Shown here in pieces: positions 26,240-33,743 of a DNA stretch of 64,000 nucleotides. Below the pieces are notes generated by a model, which saw nothing but the letters and a program-made list of their open reading frames with translations, did no database searches and had not been told where the DNA came from. The stretch is from contig JACFNF010000011.1 of the NCBI GenBank assembly GCA_019454985.1, positions 1 through 64,000 of the forward strand. The letters run 5' to 3'. Positions within the stretch are counted from its first letter, which is position 1. Each line of letters begins with the position of its first letter. The position numbers and the translations under genes were made by a program. The DNA is from Bacteroidales bacterium (GTDB taxonomy: Bacteria > Bacteroidota > Bacteroidia > Bacteroidales > F082).

Positions 26240-26755
26240 TTATTGTGATTGTTGCAATTCGTCCCCGCCAAGCTGAACGGCAATTTCAGAAAGAAGCAGA
26301 GCCAATCCCTGCCGATCCACTTTGGCTTGTTGAATATCCTTGAGTTGCCGGCTCAGGGCATTGCGATGTTCCTGAAGTTGCATTTGCTGTTCGCTCATCA
26401 GTTGTTCGTACCGGCCCGAAGCCCATTGGCGGGTGTCCTGAATGAGCGCTTCGGTGGATTGAGCAAGTTGGTTGATCTTTTCTTCGAGCTGCTCCACCCG
26501 CTGACGAAGCTCATCTGCAATACTCTTCAACTCCGTTTTATTGTTTTGAAGCTGTACAGATTGTTCCTGTCTGAGGCTTTCGATGGTTTGCCTGATTTCG
26601 GATAGTTGCCGGTTGAAATGATTCTCAATGAGCTGTGTTGCCTCGAGGGCTTCCTGTCCCGTCTTTTCAATTTTGCGTTCGAACTGACTCAGATTACTGC
26701 CCATCAATATATCCCTGATGCGGGATATGTCGTCCGATTCTTTTGTTGCGCTCAT
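26240..26755 (-). CDS. Coiled-coil protein, first gene of the GTPase cluster
   Basis: 171 residues, no signal or membrane segment. A short N-terminal motif DISRIRDILMGSNLSQFERK is followed by continuous heptad-rich coiled coil from about 35 to 150 and a Gln-rich end. The N-terminal motif resembles residues about 18-40 of the next protein (LNELRKLLTGLDQNELQKL), suggesting a common docking element. It is 18 bp from the next gene and has its own -7 box, so it opens the operon. The function is unknown; a cytosolic scaffold or adaptor is likely. Confidence 0.65.
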   Translation of the reverse strand: MSATKESDDISRIRDILMGSNLSQFERKIEKTGQEALEATQLIENHFNRQLSEIRQTIESLRQEQSVQLQNNKTELKSIADELRQRVEQLEEKINQLAQSTEALIQDTRQWASGRYEQLMSEQQMQLQEHRNALSRQLKDIQQAKVDRQGLALLLSEIAVQLGGDELQQSQ

Positions 26756-26819
26756 TTTATATGATCGTTAGTGTGTTGGCCTGTTTTGAATGTATTTGAA
26801 ACTTTTTAGCTTCGGGTCA

Positions 26820-26827
26820 CAAAGATA
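26820..26827 (-). promoter_or_regulatory. -7 box of the GTPase cluster
   Basis: TATCTTTG on the minus strand fits TAnnTTTG, 64 bp before the coiled-coil protein ATG. No clear -33. It shares a 288-bp divergent region with the flavoprotein gene. Confidence 0.45.
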
Positions 26828-26981
26828 AAAAAGATAAAAAAGCGTGTAAAGATAGAAATCTTTCTAAAAGTTGTTAGAATCTGACAAGTAACAACAAATC
26901 AATCAGACAACCGAGGCACAGTATCCAAAAATCGTAAAATGAAGCTTGATTCTATGCCTCTATGGTTCAAAAAAAAATCAG

Positions 26982-26989
26982 TATTTTTG
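26982..26989 (+). promoter_or_regulatory. -7 box of the reductase-miaB-mtaB genes
   Basis: TATTTTTG, 54 bp before the ATG at 27044. No TTTG at -33 spacing. Confidence 0.45.
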
Positions 26990-27043
26990 CTGCCCTTTTC
27001 TAAAATATAGCTAAAACTTACTGTTTCAACGCATTAACTTTAC

Positions 27044-27706
27044 ATGATGAATTCTGATTTTGACTCCCTCCATCAGGTACTATCGCTTCGGATGCTCACG
27101 CCAACGGCTTATGTTCTTCGTGTGGAACGTAAGGGTTTGGAGTTCAAAGCAGGCCAGCACTTGCTTTTAGGCCGCAATGGAAGCATCGAGAGCCGCGAAT
27201 ATTCGGTATATAGCACCGAATCAGACGATTTTTTTGAAGTGTTAGTAAAAGAAGTGGACGATGGATTGGTGAGCAAACAACTCAAACAGCTCAAAGCCGG
27301 CGACAAAGTCAAGCTCGATGGGCCATTGGGCTTTTTCACGCTTGAGCCCGAGACCATTGCCAATGGCAAATTCCTTTTTATTGCCACAGGCACCGGCATC
27401 TCGCCCTTTCATAGCATGGTAAAAAGTTATCCCGGACTCAATTACCGTTTGTTGCATGGCGTGAGATATTCGAACGAAGCATACGACCGTCAGGATTACG
27501 AACCCTCTCGGTATATTCTCTGTACAACCGGCGACCAGGGTGGTGACTTCTACGGAAGAGTGACCGATTTTCTACGCAAAAACCCTGTGTTAAAAGATAC
27601 TCATTGCTTTCTCTGCGGAAATTTCAATATGATCCACGAAGCATTTGAAATACTTGAACAACAGGGCGTTCCGTCTTCACAGGTACATGCCGAAGTTTAT
27701 TTTTGA
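27044..27706 (+). CDS. Ferredoxin-NADP reductase family FAD oxidoreductase
   Basis: 220 residues. FAD domain with REYSVYS (RxYS motif) and a NAD(P)-binding domain with GTGISPF, CGNFNMIHE and the C-terminal aromatic ending AEVYF, as in ferredoxin/flavodoxin reductases. No iron-sulfur domain is fused. It would move electrons between NAD(P)H and a ferredoxin or flavodoxin. It lies 25 bp upstream of miaB with no promoter or terminator between, so it may supply reductant to the two radical-SAM enzymes (inference). ATG at 27047 is an equally good start. Confidence 0.85.
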   Translation: MMNSDFDSLHQVLSLRMLTPTAYVLRVERKGLEFKAGQHLLLGRNGSIESREYSVYSTESDDFFEVLVKEVDDGLVSKQLKQLKAGDKVKLDGPLGFFTLEPETIANGKFLFIATGTGISPFHSMVKSYPGLNYRLLHGVRYSNEAYDRQDYEPSRYILCTTGDQGGDFYGRVTDFLRKNPVLKDTHCFLCGNFNMIHEAFEILEQQGVPSSQVHAEVYF

Positions 27707-27731
27707 TCTTAATCTCAGCCTGCCTGTATTT

Positions 27732-29177
27732 ATGAAATACCATTTGATCTCGCTTGGTTGCCAGATGAACCTTTCCGATACCGAAAGGGTGAAAACTGTG
27801 CTTCACCAAATGGGCTATACCGCCACCGAAAACGAACAGGCAGCCGATATTCTGGGCATTATCGCCTGCTCAGTTCGCCAAAAAGCCATTGACAAGGTGT
27901 ACTCCCGCATTGCGCTTTGGAATAAGATGAAAAACCGTAAGAGCCTGATTACTTTTGTTTCGGGCTGCGTACTGCCTGCCGATAAAGAAAAATTTCTAAA
28001 ACTTTTCGATCTTGTCTTTTCCATGAGTGAGCTGCCTCATTTTCCCGATATGATCCGGCAATATGGCGTTGTTACACCGGCTTCACTGATACAGGCTGAA
28101 GTGGCAGATATTCAAGAGAATAAGGCTGTTGAGCAAAATGATTTTAGTGCGCTGAAACCTCACAATCTTACATCTGCCCGTGCTGAAAAAATCCGATTGA
28201 ATCCGTCTGCCGAAATGGATCGTTTCTGGAATGTGGAGCCAACATATACTTCTGATTTTGAAGCTTTCATCCCGATCCAGAACGGATGCGACAAGTTTTG
28301 CACTTTCTGCGCAGTGCCCTACACCCGTGGCAGAGAAGTGTCGCGCCCTTCCGACGAAATTCTGGCCGAACTGAAAATGCTGGTCGCCAAAGGCTTCAAA
28401 TCTATCACCCTGCTCGGGCAAAATGTAAACTCTTACGGCCTCGACAAAAAAGACCAGGAGCTTTCTTTCCCGCAATTGCTGCGCGCCATTGGGGAGTTTG
28501 GTAAAGAAAGCAAAAGCGATTTCTGGCTCTATTTTACCTCACCTCACCCACGCGATATGACCGACGAGGTAATTGCCGTGATATCGCAATATCCCGTACT
28601 GGCCAAACAGATTCATCTTCCTCTGCAGTCAGGCGATGACGGGGTGTTGTTGCGTATGAACCGCAAGCATTCCATGGAAAAATACCGGCATATCGTACAA
28701 ACGATCCGCCAACTGATTCCGGAAGCAACTCTATTTACCGATATCATTGTCGGTTTTACCGGCGAAACTGACGAGCAATTCGAAAATACAAAATTAGCCA
28801 TGCAGGAGTTCCGTTACAACATGGCTTATATTGCCCAATACAGTGTCCGTCCCGGAGCAGCAAGCTCTCGATGGGCCGATGATGTGCCCAAAGAAACCAA
28901 AAAAGCCCGTTATCATGCCCTGACTGCTGAGTTGATGAAATATTCTCATGAGTACAATAAAACCCTGATAGGCAAGAGGATGAGGGTTTTGGTGCGAGCT
29001 CGCGACCGCAAAGACGGCTACCTTTCGGCTCTTACCGAAGGCAAATTGGTGATTCGTTTTGCCTCGAACGACTTTTCTCTCATCGGACAGTTTACCGAAG
29101 TTGAAATCACCTCGGCAAGTCCACTTTCGCTCGAAGCTAAGCTGTGTGCTGTAAAATCAGAAACCGTTGTCGCATGA
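27732..29177 (+). CDS. miaB: tRNA-2-methylthio-N6-isopentenyladenosine synthase-type methylthiotransferase
   Basis: 481 residues from the ATG at 27732; an in-frame ATG 29 codons upstream lies inside the reductase gene and was rejected. N-terminal MTTase domain with cluster cysteines Cys10 (SLGCQMN), Cys46 (IIACSVRQKA) and Cys79 (SGCVLP); radical-SAM CxxxCxxC at 186-193 (NGCDKFCTFC); LLGQNVNSYG; LPLQSGDDGVLLRMNR; C-terminal TRAM domain (about 410-470). It methylthiolates i6A37 in tRNAs reading UNN codons. The usual NTC around Cys46 reads IAC here. The stop overlaps the next start (ATGA), so the two MTTases are translationally coupled. Confidence 0.88.
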   Translation: MKYHLISLGCQMNLSDTERVKTVLHQMGYTATENEQAADILGIIACSVRQKAIDKVYSRIALWNKMKNRKSLITFVSGCVLPADKEKFLKLFDLVFSMSELPHFPDMIRQYGVVTPASLIQAEVADIQENKAVEQNDFSALKPHNLTSARAEKIRLNPSAEMDRFWNVEPTYTSDFEAFIPIQNGCDKFCTFCAVPYTRGREVSRPSDEILAELKMLVAKGFKSITLLGQNVNSYGLDKKDQELSFPQLLRAIGEFGKESKSDFWLYFTSPHPRDMTDEVIAVISQYPVLAKQIHLPLQSGDDGVLLRMNRKHSMEKYRHIVQTIRQLIPEATLFTDIIVGFTGETDEQFENTKLAMQEFRYNMAYIAQYSVRPGAASSRWADDVPKETKKARYHALTAELMKYSHEYNKTLIGKRMRVLVRARDRKDGYLSALTEGKLVIRFASNDFSLIGQFTEVEITSASPLSLEAKLCAVKSETVVA

Positions 29178-30457
29178 AAAAAATTGCATTCAAAACTTTG
29201 GGCTGCCGCCTTAACCAATATGAAACCGATGCACTTGCCTCGCGCTTTCATTCAGGGAGTTATGAAATAGTTGATTTTAATCAGCAGGCCGACATTTACG
29301 TGGTGAATACCTGTACGGTGACCAATCAGAGTGATCAAAAATCGAGACAAACAATCAATCAGGCCCACCGCCAAAACAGCGATGCCATGGTGGTTGTAAC
29401 CGGTTGTATGGCAAATAATTACAAAGAATCGCTGCTCGAGTCAAAAAATATCAGCTATGTAGTGGACAACGAGCGAAAAGCGGCCATTTTCGGCATTGTG
29501 GAAAAGCATTTCCGTGGCGAGGTAGCCGACCCTGAAGGCTTCGACCGCGATGTGTTCAGCTACGAAGCAGCCTATAAAACATTTCACACCCGCAGCATGA
29601 TCAAGATTCAGGACGGCTGCAACAATTTCTGCACTTTCTGCATTATCCCAAAAGTGCGCGGAAGGGCTACGAGCCGCCCGGCTGCCGATATTTATCAAAA
29701 CATCCGCTCGGTCGTCGAGCATGGATTTAAAGAAGTCGTGCTAACAGGCGTGAATATCGGTCGCTACAACGACAATGGGCTTAATTTTGAACAACTCGTT
29801 GAAAATATTCTCGCCCTGCCCGGCGACTTCCGTCTGCGTATCTCTTCCATCGAACCCGATGGCTTCAGCGATCGTTTTTTTCAGCTTTTTGCCCACCCGA
29901 AGCTCACGCCACACCTTCATCTCTGCCTTCAAAGCGGCTCGGAAAGCGTATTGCTGCGCATGCGGAGAATGTACACTGCAAAAGAGTTTCGTGCAATGGC
30001 CGATAAACTCCGCTCGCTCTATCCCGATTTTAATCTGACTACCGACATCATCACCGGTTTCCCGGGCGAAACGGAAGAAGATATGGAAGCAACCCTTCAA
30101 TTGAGCCGCGAATTAAAGTTTAGCCATATCCACACCTTTAAATATTCAGTCAGAACAGGTACCAGAGCCGAACGAATGCCCGACCAAATTCCCGAAAAAC
30201 TGAAAAATCAACGCAGTAATGCCGTCAGAAAAGTGTCGGAAGTCAACAAAAGGGAATATTTTACACAAATGATTGGTAAGCCGCAACGACTTCTTGTCGA
30301 ACGCTTTGGAGCCGATGGAGTTGCTCGCGGCTATGGACAAAACTATATTCCTATCCGGCTCAAAGCCAAAGGAATAGAAAAAAATACATTCGTGGATGTC
30401 GTCCTTGATGGCATTCATGAAGGCAAAGAATTAGAGATGACAGCCGTGCTTTTGTAG
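29174..30457 (+). CDS. mtaB: tRNA t6A37 methylthiotransferase (MtaB family)
   Basis: 427 residues; the ATG at 29174 overlaps the miaB stop by 4 nt. Motifs are TLGCRLNQYET (Cys11), VVNTCTVTNQSDQKSRQ (Cys47), VVTGCMA (Cys78) and radical-SAM DGCNNFCTFC (149-156), then LTGVNIGRYNDNG and a TRAM domain at the end. TLGCRLNQ and NTCTVT are typical of the MtaB/YqeV group that makes ms2t6A at position 37 of tRNAs reading ANN codons. With MiaB, reductase and rpsT it forms a translation-linked block. Confidence 0.9.
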   Translation: MKKIAFKTLGCRLNQYETDALASRFHSGSYEIVDFNQQADIYVVNTCTVTNQSDQKSRQTINQAHRQNSDAMVVVTGCMANNYKESLLESKNISYVVDNERKAAIFGIVEKHFRGEVADPEGFDRDVFSYEAAYKTFHTRSMIKIQDGCNNFCTFCIIPKVRGRATSRPAADIYQNIRSVVEHGFKEVVLTGVNIGRYNDNGLNFEQLVENILALPGDFRLRISSIEPDGFSDRFFQLFAHPKLTPHLHLCLQSGSESVLLRMRRMYTAKEFRAMADKLRSLYPDFNLTTDIITGFPGETEEDMEATLQLSRELKFSHIHTFKYSVRTGTRAERMPDQIPEKLKNQRSNAVRKVSEVNKREYFTQMIGKPQRLLVERFGADGVARGYGQNYIPIRLKAKGIEKNTFVDVVLDGIHEGKELEMTAVLL

Positions 30458-30551
30458 AAAAGAATGACTATCAGATGTCTTGTTTAGTCAATGCGGGATT
30501 GCTCGGAAAGGAGAAGAAAATACATTCGCTGAAAAAAATCACAGATAAGAT

Positions 30552-30581
30552 TTTGAGATAACAGAAAATTGATTACTTTTG
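30552..30581 (+). promoter_or_regulatory. Strong Bacteroidetes promoter of rpsT
   Basis: -33 TTTG (30552-30555), an 18-bp spacer and -7 TACTTTTG (30574-30581): an exact consensus match. The ATG is 39 nt past the -7 box. Confidence 0.8.
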
Positions 30582-30619
30582 CAGCCCGAAATTGATTCAG
30601 AATATTAAGAAAGAAGAAA

Positions 30620-30871
30620 ATGGCAAACCACAAATCTTCCATCAAAAGAATTCGTCAGAACAACACCCGCAGGTTGCACAACCGCTATTATGCCAAAACA
30701 ATGCGTAATGCGCTGAAAAAATTCAGAAGCCTCACCGAAAAATCGGAAGCCGAGGCCATCCTGCCTAAACTCCATTCGATGATTGATAAGTTGGCAAAAC
30801 GTAACATCATTCACAAAAATAAGGCCGGAAACCTGAAGTCGAAAACCATGAAATTTGCTGCTAAACTGTAG
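30620..30871 (+). CDS. rpsT: 30S ribosomal protein S20
   Basis: 83 residues, highly basic, beginning [14 protein letters not shown] and ending in a Lys-rich helix ([14 protein letters not shown]), the usual S20 layout and length. S20 binds 16S rRNA in the small subunit. It has its own consensus promoter and intrinsic terminator, so it is a single-gene transcription unit, as in many bacteria. Confidence 0.97.
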   Translation: MANHKSSIKRIRQNNTRRLHNRYYAKTMRNALKKFRSLTEKSEAEAILPKLHSMIDKLAKRNIIHKNKAGNLKSKTMKFAAKL

Positions 30872-30899
30872 AAATCCCCGTTTAGCTTAAAATATTTTC

Positions 30900-30930
30900 A
30901 AGCCCCTCTTCTTATTCAAGAGGGGCTTTT
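30900..30930 (+). terminator. Intrinsic terminator of rpsT
   Basis: AAGCCCCTCTT (30900-30910) pairs with AAGAGGGGCTT (30918-30928), and a short T stretch follows. Confidence 0.85.
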
Positions 30931-31220
30931 CTGTATTGGAGCTATGCCAAATCCAGTTGAATGGATTGGGATAATAGTTCATTGAATTTGAAAAAACATA
31001 TAGAGGGGAAGAGAATAAAATATTAAATTAACAATAATTAACATTTTCGCATGTTTTTTTTTGCCCTGGCATTTGAAAGCCCGGACAAGTTTTTTGTCAT
31101 GGATCGGCAGAGCCACCTCAAATGCTATTTAACCGCCGGATTGGGAAAAATCAGGCAGAATTAAAAAACAAATCAACCCTGAAATGGAAACTAACGAACT
31201 GAATTTCAGTCAATGATCTG
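30931..31220. other. Intergenic stretch between convergent genes, nothing recognised
   Basis: This AT-rich segment lies between the rpsT terminator and the 3' end of the TonB-dependent receptor gene. I see no ORF with coding character, no hairpin with a T tract and no promoter match. Confidence 0.6.
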
Positions 31221-33662
31221 TTAGAAATCCATCATCCCTTCATCGCCCTCAGGCTGTCGCTGAAGTTGTTTATCATTGCCCCGTTTCTTCTGTTGGTTGA
31301 TGCGATAGTTGAAATTCAGGGTTACTGTGGTAGATCCCCATCTGAAATCGCTTTTAGAGTAGAAATTCTGGCCAAATGTTTCAAAGGCGTGACCACGACT
31401 ATTGAAGACATCGCGCACATTAAGCGTTAAGGTGGCTTTGTTCTTTAAAAGGTCTTTTGCCATTCCGAGGTCGAGAAACCAGGATGGGAGACGGTTGCCC
31501 TGTGGGGTTTTCATTTTTCCCATATAGTTGAAAGCCAATTGTGTATCAAAACCTTTGATAACCGTGTATTTGCCGGCTAACCTCGATGTCCACGAATAAT
31601 TATCGGTTTTGTATTGAATGTCAAAAGCTTCACCCTCGGTGATGGAACGGAAAAGGTTGATGTTTCCGTTGATGTTGAGTTTTTTGTTAAGGGTGGCCAT
31701 CCCAATCAGTTCGAGGCCGTAGGAGTCGTTGGAGGCAAAATTTTCGGGTCGCGAAATGGATATTCCTTGGTCATTGACCCTTTCGATTCGCTGAAACACA
31801 TCGGTGCTGTGGCGATAATAGGCGTTCAGGTTGATGTTGGCGTTTTTCCAGAAATGCAGATAACCGCCTTCCATCGAATGGGTGTAAACGGGTTTAAGGT
31901 TGGGGTTGCCCGACCAGATATTGCGGTTGTCGGAAAAAGTGCGGAACGGATTCAACTGCCAGTAACCCGGCCTGCGGATGCGGCGGCTATAGCTCACTTG
32001 TAACTGATCTTGCTCGGTGAGCTTATAATTAAGGTGTGCCGAAGGGAAAAAATCAGGATAACTGCTCCGGTTTTTTTCATTGGTTTCGCGAAGCTCAGTA
32101 CTGATGTCCGAAAGCTCGGCACGCAAACCAAGAAGATAGGAGAAACGACCGCTCTCGTTGCCAAACTGGGCATAGCCGGCCAAAATGCTTTCCTCGTAAT
32201 GGAATAAATTGGTGAAATCAGTGTTGATGACCATTTGTCCTGTGCTATCTTCGCCAAGCACCTGATAATCGTTGGTAATATCGCGCATCTGCAGCTTCAG
32301 CCCTGTCTCGAGTTTGGTGCGGCTCGAGAAAGGATGAAAATAGTCAACCTGAGCCTGAAGATTCGATTCGTTCTGGTCGTTAATGGTTTTCTGGAGTAAA
32401 GGTTGGTTTTGCGGTAGCGGCGTCAGTAGTCTTTCGGTGATATTAGAGGTGGCATCTTCCACATTGGTGAAATACTGGATGCTGGCCGTTAGCAACTGGT
32501 CTTTCTTAGCAAACTGTTTCCGATAGTCAATGCCGTATTGCAGATTGGGCTGTCGGCCGCTTTGTTCTTCAACACGGCTGCTTTGGCCAATGAGGTTTAG
32601 TGGACTTGAAAAATAGTCGTTATAAAGGATCGTAGAGGTGCTGTTTTGGTTCGAAGCCCTATACATCGTGCTTATTGTAAGGGTGTTGTTTGGATTAATG
32701 GAGTATTCTGCACCAAGACGGAAGGTATTGCTGTTGTTTTTCCGTAATCTTTCGTTGGTCTGGTCGGTGATGAGGTCAGTGGCAAAAACTTTCCGGTAAT
32801 TGCTGCCTGAGCCGGTGTTTTCGCGGTAGTTATAGTTGTAGTTGGCAAAATAATTGACCTTCTTGAGGCGATAATTGGCGTTGATGCCTAAACCGGCCTG
32901 CCAGGGATAGCCTGTGGTAAGGTCAATGGAGCCATTGAAACCATTCCGGCGGTCTTTTTTCAGGATGATGTTGATGATGCCCGAGGTACCTTCGGCATCA
33001 TAACGCACCGAAGGATTGGTAACAATTTCCACACGTTCAATCATATCGCTTTGAATGGCTCTGAGAGCATCACGGTTGCTCAGGCCGGCCAAACCACTCA
33101 CTTTACCATCAATCAAAATGCGCACCCCATCATCGCCCCTAAGGCTCACATTGCCTTCCACATCAACAGTAACGGAAGGTATGTTTTCGAGCACCTCGAT
33201 GGCATTGGTGGCTTTGGCCGTCAGGTCTTTACCAATGTTCACCACCCTTTTGTCGAGACTCATCTCCACCGTTGTCCGTTCGGCTACAACCTCCACCTCT
33301 TCCAAAAGCTCGGTGTCAGGTGCTACAAAAAGCTGTCCCAGATCTTTTGGTTTCGCACCTTTTTCGATGCTGACATTGCCAATGGTGATGGGCTTGTAAG
33401 CAATAAACTGCACAGTCACATAATACTTGCCGGGTTTAAGTTTGATGTCGAAACTACCATCTTTGCCTGAGATGGAACCGGAAACAAAAGCTGAGTCAGA
33501 CTGATTGTAAACCATCACCGTGGCATATTCCAAAGCCTGACGGTTCGACTTGTCGAAAACTTTCCCACGTATGCCGCCGTCGGCATCCGAAGGTGTCACG
33601 GCATTGATTTTTGGGCTGGCAAATAAAAGAGTAAGGGTTAAAAAGATGAATGAGAAACGCAT
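31221..33662 (-). CDS. TonB-dependent receptor, outer membrane beta-barrel family
   Basis: 813 residues. A signal peptide (about 1-21) is followed by a carboxypeptidase-regulatory-like domain (GIRGKVFDKSNRQALEYATV), a plug (VLENIPSVTVDVEGNVSLRG, VRILIDGKVSGL, IERVEIVTNPSVRYDAEG) and a long barrel with many aromatic strand ends. It is shorter than SusC and lacks the VVVVGYG box and a SusD partner, so it belongs to the other Bacteroidetes TonB-receptor group with an outer membrane beta-barrel. The ligand cannot be read from the sequence; no transporter or enzyme adjoins it. The tail is Gln/Lys-rich and ends GMMDF. Confidence 0.88.
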   Translation of the reverse strand: MRFSFIFLTLTLLFASPKINAVTPSDADGGIRGKVFDKSNRQALEYATVMVYNQSDSAFVSGSISGKDGSFDIKLKPGKYYVTVQFIAYKPITIGNVSIEKGAKPKDLGQLFVAPDTELLEEVEVVAERTTVEMSLDKRVVNIGKDLTAKATNAIEVLENIPSVTVDVEGNVSLRGDDGVRILIDGKVSGLAGLSNRDALRAIQSDMIERVEIVTNPSVRYDAEGTSGIINIILKKDRRNGFNGSIDLTTGYPWQAGLGINANYRLKKVNYFANYNYNYRENTGSGSNYRKVFATDLITDQTNERLRKNNSNTFRLGAEYSINPNNTLTISTMYRASNQNSTSTILYNDYFSSPLNLIGQSSRVEEQSGRQPNLQYGIDYRKQFAKKDQLLTASIQYFTNVEDATSNITERLLTPLPQNQPLLQKTINDQNESNLQAQVDYFHPFSSRTKLETGLKLQMRDITNDYQVLGEDSTGQMVINTDFTNLFHYEESILAGYAQFGNESGRFSYLLGLRAELSDISTELRETNEKNRSSYPDFFPSAHLNYKLTEQDQLQVSYSRRIRRPGYWQLNPFRTFSDNRNIWSGNPNLKPVYTHSMEGGYLHFWKNANINLNAYYRHSTDVFQRIERVNDQGISISRPENFASNDSYGLELIGMATLNKKLNINGNINLFRSITEGEAFDIQYKTDNYSWTSRLAGKYTVIKGFDTQLAFNYMGKMKTPQGNRLPSWFLDLGMAKDLLKNKATLTLNVRDVFNSRGHAFETFGQNFYSKSDFRWGSTTVTLNFNYRINQQKKRGNDKQLQRQPEGDEGMMDF

Positions 33663-33743
33663 ATAGAGTTTTGTTATTAACGTAAAAACTGAAGAATGAG
33701 CATTCGTTCGGCTGCTGTTTGATGCAAAAACTGTTCCATTTTT

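Noticed and set aside
27645-27731. Earlier ATG for miaB inside the reductase gene
   Set aside because: Adds 29 residues unlike MiaB; starting at 27732 puts the cluster cysteines at canonical positions 10 and 46.
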